From the NCBI GenBank assembly GCA_033964015.1, contig CM066913.1:29848790-29912789 (forward strand): a stretch of 64,000 bases of DNA, given 5' to 3'. Position 1 is the stretch's first letter, and the number at the start of each line of letters is the position of its first letter. The DNA comes from Scolanthus callimorphus (taxonomy: Eukaryota > Cnidaria > Anthozoa > Actiniaria > Edwardsiidae). Made by a program: the position numbers and the translations under genes. Of the stretch, positions 54,145 to 64,000 are shown in pieces. A model generated the notes under the pieces. The model ran no database searches and had not been told where the DNA came from. It saw only the letters and a list, made by a program, of their open reading frames with translations.

Positions 54145-54949
54145 CTTTATTACAAAGTAAGACATATAAATAAATGACATGTTCGTGCATTAAAATAGTG
54201 AATTTGAATGAAAAAATGGTATTTTTTTTTTCGTGGCCAATGGCTAACTCGATTTTTTATAACTTTTAAAGTATCACCCAATCTGCTTAGAAAACGGCAA
54301 AATATCACATATTATATGGGTTTGATACAAGGCTATTTGCACAAGACACCTATTATCCTATATTTTAACGTCTTATAATAATGATGCAGCAGTTTAATTT
54401 TAAACCAGTGTCCCTAAAGGTGTCAAAATGTAACATAGCGTCCTCCCTTTTGCAAATGACGGAATAACATTTTATAGGTGCAATGATTGATTGGTCTTGT
54501 TTTCACTCTCACTTGATCAACGAAATTCTTAGTTTACAATTTGTTCTACAGAATTTTTTTTGAGTAATTTATATTAATGTATTATGCAATAATTAAAGAT
54601 GCAAACTAGAATTATATACAATTGCATTATAAGAACATTTTGTTTGCTGCGTTCAAAGGAAATTTTTCCTACGGAATGAAACTTACATTTAGGTTGTGCT
54701 TTTCTGAGAATTAGCCATGGGCCACGTTAGGGCACGAATTCTTGGTGTACGGTAGTCATATTTTGTAGGATGTAACATTTCATGCCAGTGTATTTTGGGG
54801 TACACAATAAGTATCTTCTGATTCCCTTCATCATTACCCTGAGTACATCCCCAACCTTCACTTGACGTGTAATAAAAAGTAACTTCCTTTTCATCTCATA
54901 CGTACGATTACTTCACTTGTTCGCATTTTCCATTCACGATGAGAATTAC
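54145..54949. other. Intron between exons 2 and 3
   Basis: AT-rich, 0.8 kb. Contains TTAGCCATGGGCCACGTTA at 54711, which recurs near 59710 (TTAGCCATGGGCCACCTTA). No gene. Confidence 0.55.
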
Positions 54950-55170
54950 CTGCAGGTTACTAGCAGCATAGCTGAACCCTTCCGTTGGTTTCAATGATGT
55001 TTGATTTTGGTCATATATCTTCTTATTCAGTTCACACTGGTGACTTGTGGTTGTACTAGTGTCTTGATAGTTGTAGGACACACATTCGGGGTGCTCTAGA
55101 CATTCGAGAACGCAGTCAAGTCGAGAGACAACATCAGTTGTTTTCAACACAGAATAGCGAAAAGCGTATC
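54950..55170 (-). CDS. Exon 2: PAN/apple domain
   Basis: The 221-base exon has a TTCGTAG acceptor and a CTGCAG/GTAATT donor. Its protein begins YAFRYSVLKTTDVVSRLDC and has the cysteine pattern of a PAN/apple domain: C-x3-C-x5-C in the helix region, then a later cysteine in HQCELNKK, closing with FSYAAS. PAN domains mediate protein-protein or protein-carbohydrate contacts in secreted proteins. The exon enters in phase 1 and leaves in phase 0, which fits exons 1 and 3. Confidence 0.75.
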
Positions 55171-55981
55171 CTACGAATAACAACCAACAGAAGGTAAATT
55201 AAATACGAAATAGGAAAATCAAAGGACGCCAATGGCTACTCGTGAATAAAGAAGAGTATGCAGTTATTGGTCAGGGTCAAATGACTCTAGCACAAATTGT
55301 ACCTCATCAAAACAGGTTGTATCTTCCCGCTACATCCCGCTACAAAATTCCCGGTCAAATCCCCCCCAAATACCCTTATGCCAGCTCTTTCATCGTAGTT
55401 ATGATATTGAGCAAAGTCACAGTGGCCTTTGGAATCGATTTCTGTTCGTAAATTATTTCAAGTTATTTGAAGGCGCGAAGGAAAGGAGAGGGACTTGGCT
55501 AGAGTCACACAGAGTGGGCCACTCGTCCAGTGATCCTTTCGGAGATTATATTTGTCTAAAAAATCAATGTAGATCTTGATGTACAACATTATAATAGCTA
55601 GTTTGGATGGAAATGCATTACTACACATGTTCAGCGAGAAACTTATCAAACGCGCGTTTGGAAAGTCCAGTGCAACCACCAAAATTCGGGGAGAAAAAAA
55701 GAGGAAAAGACAAAAAAAATTGTAACCGCACCGGAACTTGAACTTGCAATTCCCGAAAGGAAATCCCGAATCCTGTCAAAATATTTTGCATTTTCCCGAA
55801 TCCCGCTCCAAAATTCGGTCAAATCCCGATCCCCCAGACACCCTTCCAGACCCTGTGAAAATGGCAGTCACGGTGGCCTTTGGAATCGAGTACGACCAAC
55901 AGTTTGCAACGCGGGTTGAGGGAAAATGCGGGGACAAAAAAAGGAAATGCGGACGTACCGGGACTCCAACTTGATACCTTT

Positions 55982-56060
55982 CGATTCCAAGGCCCACCAC
56001 TTACCTGGGCTAACCCCCTACGATTCCAAGGCCCACTACTTACCTGGGTTAACCCCCCTA
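55982..56060 (+). repeat. ~40-bp tandem duplication
   Basis: CGATTCCAAGGCCCACCACT followed by TACCTGGGCTAACCCCCTA is repeated once with minor changes (CACTACT, GGGTTAACC). Confidence 0.85.
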
Positions 56061-56585
56061 TTAGGATTCTTGAGCGTTAATGAATTCAACTTATTATGAA
56101 GGCGCGAAGGAAAGGAGAGGGACTGGGCTTGACGCACACCGGGACTACGAGCCCACCTACCACGAGCGAGTGACGGAGGTCACCCATCACAAAACTCGTT
56201 TCTAAGCTAAAGCTTATTCACTCGTAAAAACTAATTAGATAGTAAATAGCAGCTTATACCCGTAAACGGTTCACAGGGTGTAACAAATGAATGAGTAATA
56301 GTTTACTTGTATCCTCTTTTATAAAAACAGAAATTCTTTCCACATGGGAAGTATGGCTAGCTGTACTAGCCATACTTCTCTTATTTTTATTCACTGGCAA
56401 ACCGAGAAGGCTTCATAAAAAATCGACCTGTCACTCGCAAACAAAAGTCATACAAAAATTTTGTATTCATTTAGTCGCTGGCAAAAACGAGTAAAGAGCT
56501 CGACACAAAAATATTGCTGAGAAAAAAAAAGAGATCAAAGGCACGTCGTAGGCCAATAGTCCAGTTTCGAATTCTCTAATCTACC

Positions 56586-56782
56586 GCTGAATAGGCATCA
56601 ACGGCGCATAAATACAGTGGGAGCCTCGGTTTCAACCCGAAAGTTGCGAATACCAACGAGTCCAAAACGTTTTGCCTATTGTCTCCATTCAATCTTCATC
56701 AGTTTCTCGTTGGTATTCACAACTTTTGCTACTTCAAACCGAGGCTTCCACTGTATTTATGCGCCGCCGATGCCTATTCAGC
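56586..56782. repeat. Hairpin MITE with ~78 bp arms
   Basis: GCTGAATAGGCATC...GGCGCATAAATACAGTGG...GCCTCGGTTT...GAATACCAACGAG on the left, inverted on the right at ~56705-56782. Arms are about 85 percent alike. Confidence 0.8.
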
Positions 56783-56956
56783 CGCAGATTCTTGGTGTTC
56801 ACCTCCGGAGACATTGTTTTATTTCGAACAAAAAGTCAATATTCTTAAAGAGAACTATATCTTCATTAGATTTGCCAAGTTTTAGACTGGTATCTCCTAT
56901 CACAAGCAAGATATAAGCGAACGAATGTGCAAACTGTTTACTGTAAAATGTATGGC

Positions 56957-56998
56957 GCCGCCATGTTGGAGTCCTCGGAAGGACTCCAACATGGCGGC
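56957..56998. repeat. Perfect 19-bp palindrome with tetraloop
   Basis: GCCGCCATGTTGGAGTCCT, loop CGGA, then the exact inverse. Confidence 0.88.
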
Positions 56999-58410
56999 CA
57001 AATTACCACATGCGCCGCAAGGCCACAATAGGGGGATTTCGTGTTTACAGTTTGGGCTCATTTGCATAAGCAGGGTCTAGATTCAGAATGTTTGAAGGAG
57101 TTCGAAAATAATCAGCACTGAATATGAATAGCGGACAGCAAATGAAACCTACTCTGAAAATTTGAAGGTTTAACATTCGAATGTAAGGGCGTAGTTAAAT
57201 GTTTATTTTGGTGAAAATATGTGGGCTAATGAACCGTTTGCCACATAGCAATCCACTCATTTTTAAAAACCTGCGTAGAGCCTCCAAAACGAAACGTAAA
57301 CGTCAATATGTTCTTAGGAATAGCAATTATTTCATCTCGCGAACATCTTTATTACATTTTTAAAGAGCAGAGGCATTTTCAATAGCCTTGAATTTCTTGG
57401 GTGGCAAGAAGCTCATTACCCCTCATGTTTTCTGTAAATTGAACTTATCGCCATGCGCTCATAATTTGAATGACGAACGTAAAAATTTCTAATTACGCTT
57501 CATTCACCAAGCGCTATTGAAATTCAGAACAATTATTTTTGTAGCTCCGTTACGCTTGCTGATTTTCACGGATGCTTCAAATATGTAAACACTGACGTCA
57601 CAATAAATCCGCCTATATGAGCTAGCATGTCCAAAATGTGATTAGTTTGCACTTATTTAGCATGTTTGCTTTCACCGAATGCTCAAAACGGGAGAATTAT
57701 CTCAAATATGGGGATAAATCAATGCCTAAAGAAACGTGACTAGTGTTGCGTGATAGAAATTGCAGCACCGATATCTCCGGAGCTAAAAACGGGAATCCGA
57801 TGAAATTTGGTGCTAAGACTCCTATCCAGAAACTGTAACTGGTCTGAAAAACACAGTTTCACAGAGTCCATAGCTTCAAAGTTAGAAGTTGATGACGTCA
57901 TCTGAACACCAAGAATTAGAGAACCCGAAACTGGACTATTTGTGCTTTTCTTCCTGGAAAACGTATGGAACATTTGACAAAGCTGCGCAGTGCATATTTT
58001 GGCGGTATACTCTCTATTCTTTTATGGATTTGTCATGCATAATAACTCCATGTTGGTATTCTGTCCAGGGATCTCGTTCTGCTCCTCATATAGTTAGGAA
58101 ATCCTTATTTATTGGGGCAGTAGTTACAAGTCGACAGGCCCGATTAAATTTTTCCACATGGATTAAGCCTGCGCATTATCCAGATATTTCAAAATAAAAA
58201 GGCAGCGTTTTTAAAGCAACCAGCTTTTGTGCATGCGTCTCATTGAACCAATTTTTACACCCCCCTTGTCTCTAGGTGCGTTGGCTTTGCATGTTGAACC
58301 TTCTTATGCTTTTGTGTAGGGAAATGCTAATATATAGCATAGACTGTGTAGCGCTAATGGTATGTAGATAAAATATATAAAATTTGGATTGTAAAGCGTT
58401 TAAATATTAA

Positions 58411-58450
58411 ACAGACGTTTCGTGGCTCCTGCCACTTCATCAGTGTAACG
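58411..58450 (-). ncRNA. Hammerhead-ribozyme-like motif
   Basis: On the minus strand: ACA, then CTGATGA, an extra A, a stem GTGGC/GCCAC closed by AGGA, then GAAAC GTC TGT. CTGATGA and GAAA are the conserved hammerhead core, GTC is a valid cleavage triplet, TGT can pair with ACA as stem I, and AC/GT would form a 2-bp stem III without a loop. Such minimal hammerheads with tiny stem III occur in Penelope-like elements and act as dimers. The extra A after CTGATGA is non-canonical and may reduce or abolish activity. No Penelope RT is visible nearby. Confidence 0.45.
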
Positions 58451-59745
58451 GATAAAATATGCTTTTGATGAGCCGATTTTGAGAGGTTTAAAAAAAAATT
58501 CTGGTGATCGTTAGTGCAAACCTGTAATCTGTAACGCTCACCTTAGCATGACCGAAAATGAAAAAAAAAAATCAAATTTCTCAATATTTTCAGACAATGT
58601 AGGCCTGGATGACTTATTCATGAAAATAAAGCTCATACATAATCATAGTTCAATCGAATCTATATTTTCGCGAAATCGCAGCTTTTCCCTTTCCGCGTTC
58701 ATTTCATGGTGGTTTTGACTATTTACCAAAACAAGTTTCCGATAACAACATGCTATAAGCGTTAGGCTAAATATTAAACTAAAATAATTCAACTCGAGAT
58801 ACATATGGAATATTTTAGAGATTTTCGAATATTAATTATCTGTAGCGAGAACCTGAATTTAGACGCAATGAAAGCACAATAGTGGATGTACCTTGTCAGC
58901 AGCCACATCACCGGTAACATTTGACAATGTATTTTTTAATTCGTTAAAGAATTACGCTCAAAAGAGTATTCGAACTAGTGTTGATTGGGAATGTAAGTTT
59001 CGGTGGTTTTTGTTGCTGAAACCTTCTGAACGTGTTTTTCGCGAGAAGAGCTACTAATCACGTCTGAAAAAAAAAATCAAACATTTTGCCGTACACGCTA
59101 CTAAACAAAGTAAATTGCATTTAATTGCATTCCAGTTTCAGAACTCACGCGCACAACAAACTCGGAACAAGCGTAGGTCCTCGGAGGTTTGGATTTTACG
59201 ACGTTGGCTTTTTTAAACAAGGAAAATTCTGGTATTTACGTTGCATCGTCTCAGTACTGATTCTCTGTATCAATGCACACGGCATGACTCCAGCAAGGAA
59301 TTAAACTGGAAATGAAATGCGATCCACAAAAACGCGATTTACAAAATTATGCGAGCTATAGATTGACAAACAAACCGCGGCTTGACTTCCGTCAATCAAA
59401 CGGGTGAACAATTCTCGGTGATTTCACGGAGGCAGATGATAGATCTTGTGAACTGATAGGGTCTAGCTAGGCTTTTTCACTAATATATAGATTTAGGCAC
59501 TGCCTAAAAGCGGAACTCCAATGTTTATACCAAACCAAACTCAGAAAACATGTGTTGACTTGACTTGAATGTTTGATGGACGGAAGCCAAAACGCAGTTT
59601 TTGCATTCGGGAGTTCGCAGAATTATGAAAATCGCAGTATTACTCTAAGCAAATAAGGCGATTTACTTTTTGGCTGTTTTCTGGTGAATGAGATTGCGCC
59701 ACCTTAAACGAATTAGCCATGGGCCACCTTAAAAAAGAATTGTCA

Positions 59746-59762
59746 GTGTGTGTGTGTGTGTG
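59746..59762 (+). repeat. (TG)n microsatellite
   Basis: About eight TG/GT units. Confidence 0.85.
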
Positions 59763-60651
59763 ATAGTCTCATCATGTAGTGAAGTATACGGTCGTATACG
59801 GCCAAGTATACGGGATATTTTCGAATTACTCTTGGCATTAATACAAACTCAACCTCAACGTTGTTGTTTACGAAACTTCCTGATCAGAAATTGTAATGCA
59901 CTTTTGTCCGATTCAGAGGAAAGATATCGATATCATCATTGGGCCTCTGATGTATCTGAGAGATCCCAAATACACCCACGCTTTAGAAAACAACACGTTT
60001 TCAGAGTAGGAAACTGTCTTTACAGTTGTTGTTCCATTTGCTCCACTTCTATTTAACTTTATTGTTTCACCTATGTAACCCGTTATCAAAACAGTACAAA
60101 AACTTCCAATACTCCATAGCGAAATCAGAACAAATATTATTGCTTGCCTTCTGTAGTGCCTTATCAATTATTTACAAGGGCATACAATTCTTTTTTTTTT
60201 TCATTTAATTTACAAAATGGAGAACAATGCTTACCTCTCAACAGAGCACAACCCTTTAACCCACATGATTAATAGTAAGAAAATGCAAACAGCATTCAGG
60301 AATCACTGAATTGGAAGGAAAGAGGGATGCTAAACAAGGAAGAAAATAAGAATCCAAAACAGGACAAAATAAGAGTCAAAGAATGTATACCCCTGTATCT
60401 CCTGCTTCAAAAAGTTAGTTACTTGCAATTATTGCTGATGTCGCTGCTGATATGTAACTACACAACTGCCCTATTTCAAAAAATCTAAACTCAAAACCAT
60501 AGCAATACCATGAAAAAACAGTGTTGTTTTATGACGATTCGCCTCATTTCTTTTTTTGCAACTACGTTTTATCAAACAAATCAAAGGAATGACTTCAACT
60601 ATACAATTGACTTTACTATTTGATATTAAGGCTCCGGTTGAAAATACCTAC

Positions 60652-60766
60652 CTCTTTTTGGCACCACAAAGTTAGCAAGACGAAGAGAATCACTTCGATG
60701 GACTGCAGCATAAACTGTTTTGAGACAAATGCTATTGAGAAACATCAGAAATATATTCGTTATCAT
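60652..60766 (-). CDS. Exon 1: signal peptide of the PAN-EGF-pentraxin protein
   Basis: Read from ATG at 60766, the exon starts MITNIFLMFLNSICLKTVYA, a typical hydrophobic signal peptide, followed by a short mature stretch ending VVPKRG. The donor is GTAGGT just below 60652. The exon ends with one base of a glycine codon, and exon 2 supplies the other two, so the phase agrees. In-frame ATGs lie 21 codons upstream (60829 and next codon), but they would put a charged stretch before the hydrophobic core, so I prefer the inner start. Intron 1 is about 5.5 kb. No TATA box could be assigned. Confidence 0.6.
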
Positions 60767-63700
60767 CTTGGCAGCGATCGCCTTTAAGAGATACTTTATG
60801 TGTCTTCTCTCATCTAACTGTGACATCAATTAATTATTAAGGTTGGACTGGAGCAAGGCGTGTGCCTATTAACGCGAAGATATTCTATGCCTTTTTCAAA
60901 ATTGGTGATTACCATACATTTTATTGAGATACGCGGAATCAAATATTCTGTCCTATCGAAACACAAATAAATGTATTTCTTGAAAGTCTTGAAAGGTTTT
61001 TTGCTGGAAAATACTTTACAGCTAAAACCGTTGCATCGCGATTTCACGATTTCAAAAGCATAAAGTTATGTTTTGATTCTGACTCTGCTGTTCCGCCAAT
61101 CAAAACTATCTGAGAAAACTAGTGCAGTCAACTGGCTTCCCTCTGAACTAAAACCAGACAACGTCGCGACGAGAAGCCTTGCGACGGCACTAGGCGAAAC
61201 AGAACAATAATGCGACTGGGTGATAAGATTTGACTGGTGGAACAGCAAAGTCAAAAACAAATCGATGTATTGAAAACGCGGGTAGCCATGCAACGATTTT
61301 ATCTGTAAACATAGGGTTTAGATATTGATCTTCCTGAAAAATGGCATTCTTAACCGTAATTTTTAATCAATAATTCTCCCAAGACCCCAAATCTCTTCTA
61401 CTGAACTAGTGCAAAAGTTCCTCAGTGCAATTTTTTTGAGCAAAAACCTGACCATCATTAGAACAGGTCTTTTTCTTTTATATCATAAAACAACATACTG
61501 GGGTATCAATACACTTTATTTGCTGATTCCCTTGTTTTGTTACAGATTCGACGAAGCCCCTTTTCCCCATCCCTCAAAGAAGAATTTATCAGCTTGTTGT
61601 TTCACACTTGAGAAAACGAAAGCCGGGTTTCTTTCTTTTTTGTTTTCATTTGAAAAGCGAAAGCTGTCACTGTGTTCAAACTGTTTAACATGTGCCAATG
61701 CTTTCCTATTTTTTAAGCCGAACATGTAATTCGGAGAAGTCGGAGAAAATAATCGTGTTTTCGTTCGGCCATCGTAAACCAACTTGTACGACAAGGCTTT
61801 GGACGGTTTAGGCTTAATTTGACAATCAGTTAAGATTGCGAAACCCCTTCGTGATATTTTTCGTTAAAATGGCATAATTTCGTGAAAAAAGGGAAAAAGT
61901 GAAAAAAAAAAACATGAATTCCACTTCTTCGATAAAACTGGGTGTACAAGAGTTCGGGCGTGGGTCTACATGTGAATTAGACCAAAGCACCGTATGGTCC
62001 ATTCTCGCATGAATTTCCATGCGTGTATCCTGAATGCAGCCCGTCTGTTACTGTTTAAGCGGAGCTCCTGTTTTACTGTTTTAGCGGAGCTCCTTTGCGG
62101 CCGAAGGCCGCAGAGCGGAGCACCATACCTAAGGAAAAAGCGTCCAAACGATCGCAAATAATAGCGCATGTATGAATTTCCACAGGGTACCCAAAGCATC
62201 ACAGGTCGCAAAGGGATGCGAGTGAATTTTCGACGTCGAGATTTCCCGCCATTTTTCCGTGCGTACCGTGAAGCCTAACGTCACAGATTGGCATGACGTC
62301 ACAACATGGCGCCGCCAAGTGAGTGACACCCGAATGACTGGGGAGGGGTGGGTGGTCGATGCTTTGGTGATGGCCGCGCGTTCGCGATCACTCGCCGGTG
62401 ACGTCACAACATGGAGCCGAGCGACGCGACAGGGGGAGGGGTAGGTAGTCAGGGGGGCGCTGCTGGCTCGATACTGACGTCACACTACAGGAAACCAAGA
62501 AAGAAACCGAGAAAGATTTATAATATACTTCGATTCGTGGCCAATGCACAAGACGAAACTACACTTGGGAGCGGCTGTGAGAACCAACTAGAATCGTACT
62601 ACGCAAATTTCGGAGCAACAAGTGTATGTAGAAGTCAAAAGAGTTCTTCTCGTTGACAACAAGAAGCCGAGAGGCGAGATTCGGCGAGCAGCCAACTATG
62701 ACAAAACATGAAACACTACAGTCGTGGTCTAGCGGGCATGAGGCGTTTATAATAGAACAGTGGCTTTTCGGGGGACTAAAATTACATGGAGGAACCGTAA
62801 AAGGTGGGTTTTTATTCACTTTGTAATATTGTTGTCGACTGTCGCCGTCTTTGTTGTTTTAGAGCGAAGCTAGCCTGGAGCCTGACCACATGAAAGTCAT
62901 GAGCTGAACTATCCAAATACTGCTTTGCTAGATTACTTCTTGGTTAATTGAATAAAACTTTGTTTTGATTTCCACATAACGGTAGTTAAGTGTTAATCGA
63001 TACGGTTTGATAAGTAGGAGAAATAAAGTGTGAGGGGAGACGAGTTCTTAAGTTACTAATGGCGGCCATTGCGAGTTGTTTAAACTCACTTGTAATTTCT
63101 TTATAGGGAGATGGGAGTTCAGGCAGGATACACTAAAGTTGTTTCTACACACAGGAATAAAGGTACACGTCGCTGTTCATTGTGTATATCGAACATTGCA
63201 TTTTGATAGTTTGAATCCGAGACGGCTCGCGAATCGGCAGGATCGGAAAGGAGTAACTTTATAGGATTTGACTTAACTTAGAACAGAACAGAAACCTTTA
63301 TTTAATTAATAGTCCAAGATCGAACGACCGAGTTGTGTCATGTTTTGGAAAGCGAAGGAATGTCACAAAATGAAAACTAGAAGAGAAAAGCAAGACTTCG
63401 AGGCAAAGCTAGTATTTTTGGCACCTGCCAACTTCCTCTCACAACTGCGGGTTATGCGGGTTTTCCTCGCCTAAAATTCGACATTCTGGATTTCCTCTCC
63501 TAGAAAACACGGTAAGGATGGGAAAATTATGTCATTTGTTTTTGTTTTCCTGCTACCACATGCCTCTCTTCTCTGCATTTCACAAGTTGACATGTCTAAG
63601 AAGTAGAAAACTGAAATTGAGTCTAATAACTCAAGGAAACAAAAACTTAGTTACAAAACTACGGTAATCCTATTGTTATTTGCACCCATGTTGGATTGTC

Positions 63701-64000
63701 AGACTGTCAGAGTGGCAATTTTACGTGCAGTGTACTTATTGATGAACTAATCTCTTTTCGCTGCTAACTTCCTGCTGTTTAGGGACCGGTCATTATTTAT
63801 CGAGGGGTGAGGGGGGCACTGGTGCAATTAAGGGGTGGGTCACCACTGTATTCACCTTGCTCTTGGCAAAACACTTTATTCTGTTCCATATTAATGTTTC
63901 TATGCCCAAAAAAAACAAAGGTTTCCCTATTTGAATTTTATTATTGAACACTTAGTTTTTGTGCATCATAATAACACTGGTACAGTACATCTGTAACATA
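60767..64000. other. 5' flank of the host gene; no recognised gene
   Basis: 3.2 kb upstream of the signal-peptide exon. It should contain the promoter, but no TATA or initiator could be assigned with confidence. 62050-62470 is GC-richer with GCGGAGCTCC repeats and several TGACGTCA palindromes (CRE-like, for example near 62294 and 62400). A plus-strand frame from 62411 (MEPSDATGGGVGSQGG) has unknown status. Confidence 0.4.

Larger units (their letters stand above)
55171..60651. other. Intron 1
   Basis: 5.5 kb between the signal-peptide and PAN exons. It holds two related repeats (55290-55510 and 55780-56133, both with GTGGCCTTTGGAATCGA and GGCGCGAAGGAAAGGAGAGG), a 40-bp tandem duplication, a ~197-bp hairpin MITE, a short palindrome and a hammerhead-like motif. 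Nothing else coding is recognised. Confidence 0.5.
3777..60766 (-). other. Multi-exon gene for a secreted PAN-EGF-pentraxin protein, partial at its 3' end
   Basis: Nine exons on the minus strand join with GT/AG borders and matching phases: 60766-60652, 55170-54950, 54144-54006, 53532-53301, 51129-50823, 50711-50624, 47300-47057, 5197-4815, 4005-3777. Together they give 1958 coding bases (about 652 codons) without a stop. Predicted order: signal peptide, PAN/apple domain, EGF-like domain, two complete pentraxin/LamG-like domains and the start of a third. Such PAN/EGF/pentraxin mosaics are known as extracellular, often carbohydrate- or matrix-binding, proteins in cnidarians; the actual ligand cannot be read from sequence. 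The weakest link is exon 7 to exon 8, across 41.9 kb. It is supported by phase and by alignment with domain 1, but two neighbouring paralogues would also explain the data. The gene continues beyond position 1. Confidence 0.62.

Noticed and set aside
59913..60167. Minus-strand 84-residue frame with a hydrophobic start (possible membrane or signal segment) in intron 1
   Set aside because: No splice sites giving the required phase between exon 1 and the PAN exon, and the opposite strand has an equally long frame.
62411..62656. Plus-strand 81-residue frame starting MEPSDATGGG
   Set aside because: GC-rich start inside a repeat-like block; no domain and no clear downstream exon. Left as unassigned.

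Overview
The window is eukaryotic nuclear DNA, most likely from an anthozoan cnidarian (coral or sea anemone). This is inferred from an intron-rich secreted PAN/EGF/pentraxin-type gene, BEL/Pao, Helentron, PIF/Harbinger and CR1/L2-like elements, and many AT-rich hairpin repeats. No prokaryotic operon, rRNA, tRNA or CRISPR array was seen. Everything rests on reading the sequence by eye; no searches were run.

Host gene. One minus-strand gene appears to run across almost the whole window. I assembled nine exons with consistent splice sites and phases: a signal-peptide exon (60766-60652), a PAN/apple exon (55170-54950), an EGF exon (54144-54006), then pentraxin/LamG-like domain 1 (53532-53301, 51129-50823, 50711-50624), domain 2 (47300-47057 and 5197-4815) and the first half of domain 3 (4005-3777). 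The gene runs off the left edge. About 652 codons are visible. Domain 2 is split by an inferred intron of about 41.9 kb (5198-47056) that holds nearly all the mobile DNA.

Mobile DNA. At the left edge lies a 3.66 kb foldback element (98-3760) with ~970 bp inverted repeats and TTAA at both ends, 12 bp from the splice donor of exon 9. At 6053-9838 is the 3' part of a BEL/Pao retrotransposon with its LTR. At 31041-13404, on the other strand, is the 5' part of a second copy, with LTR, gag and pol. That second copy is split by a 14.1 kb insertion (15097-29243) with ~800 bp inverted repeats and TTAA (extendable to CTTAAG) at both ends. Inside the insertion is a nearly intact Helentron-type rolling-circle transposon: OTU protease and DUF6570-like region, HUH Rep, PIF1-like helicase, EEP endonuclease, and a spliced RPA-like gene. 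The RPA intron carries a further TTAA-flanked foldback element (19776-20460). A decayed Harbinger transposase gene (33033-31735), two LINE remnants (12480-13403, 46267-46800) and many short hairpin repeats and minisatellites fill the rest.

The most notable points are the Helentron enclosed in a long-TIR TTAA element, a 2A-like motif (Asn to Gln) in the Helentron protein, a hammerhead-ribozyme-like motif near 58.4 kb, the giant TE-filled intron, and a 42-bp perfect direct repeat 7.6 kb apart. The stretches 34.4-40.8 kb, 42.9-46.2 kb and 60.8-64 kb hold no gene I can recognise.
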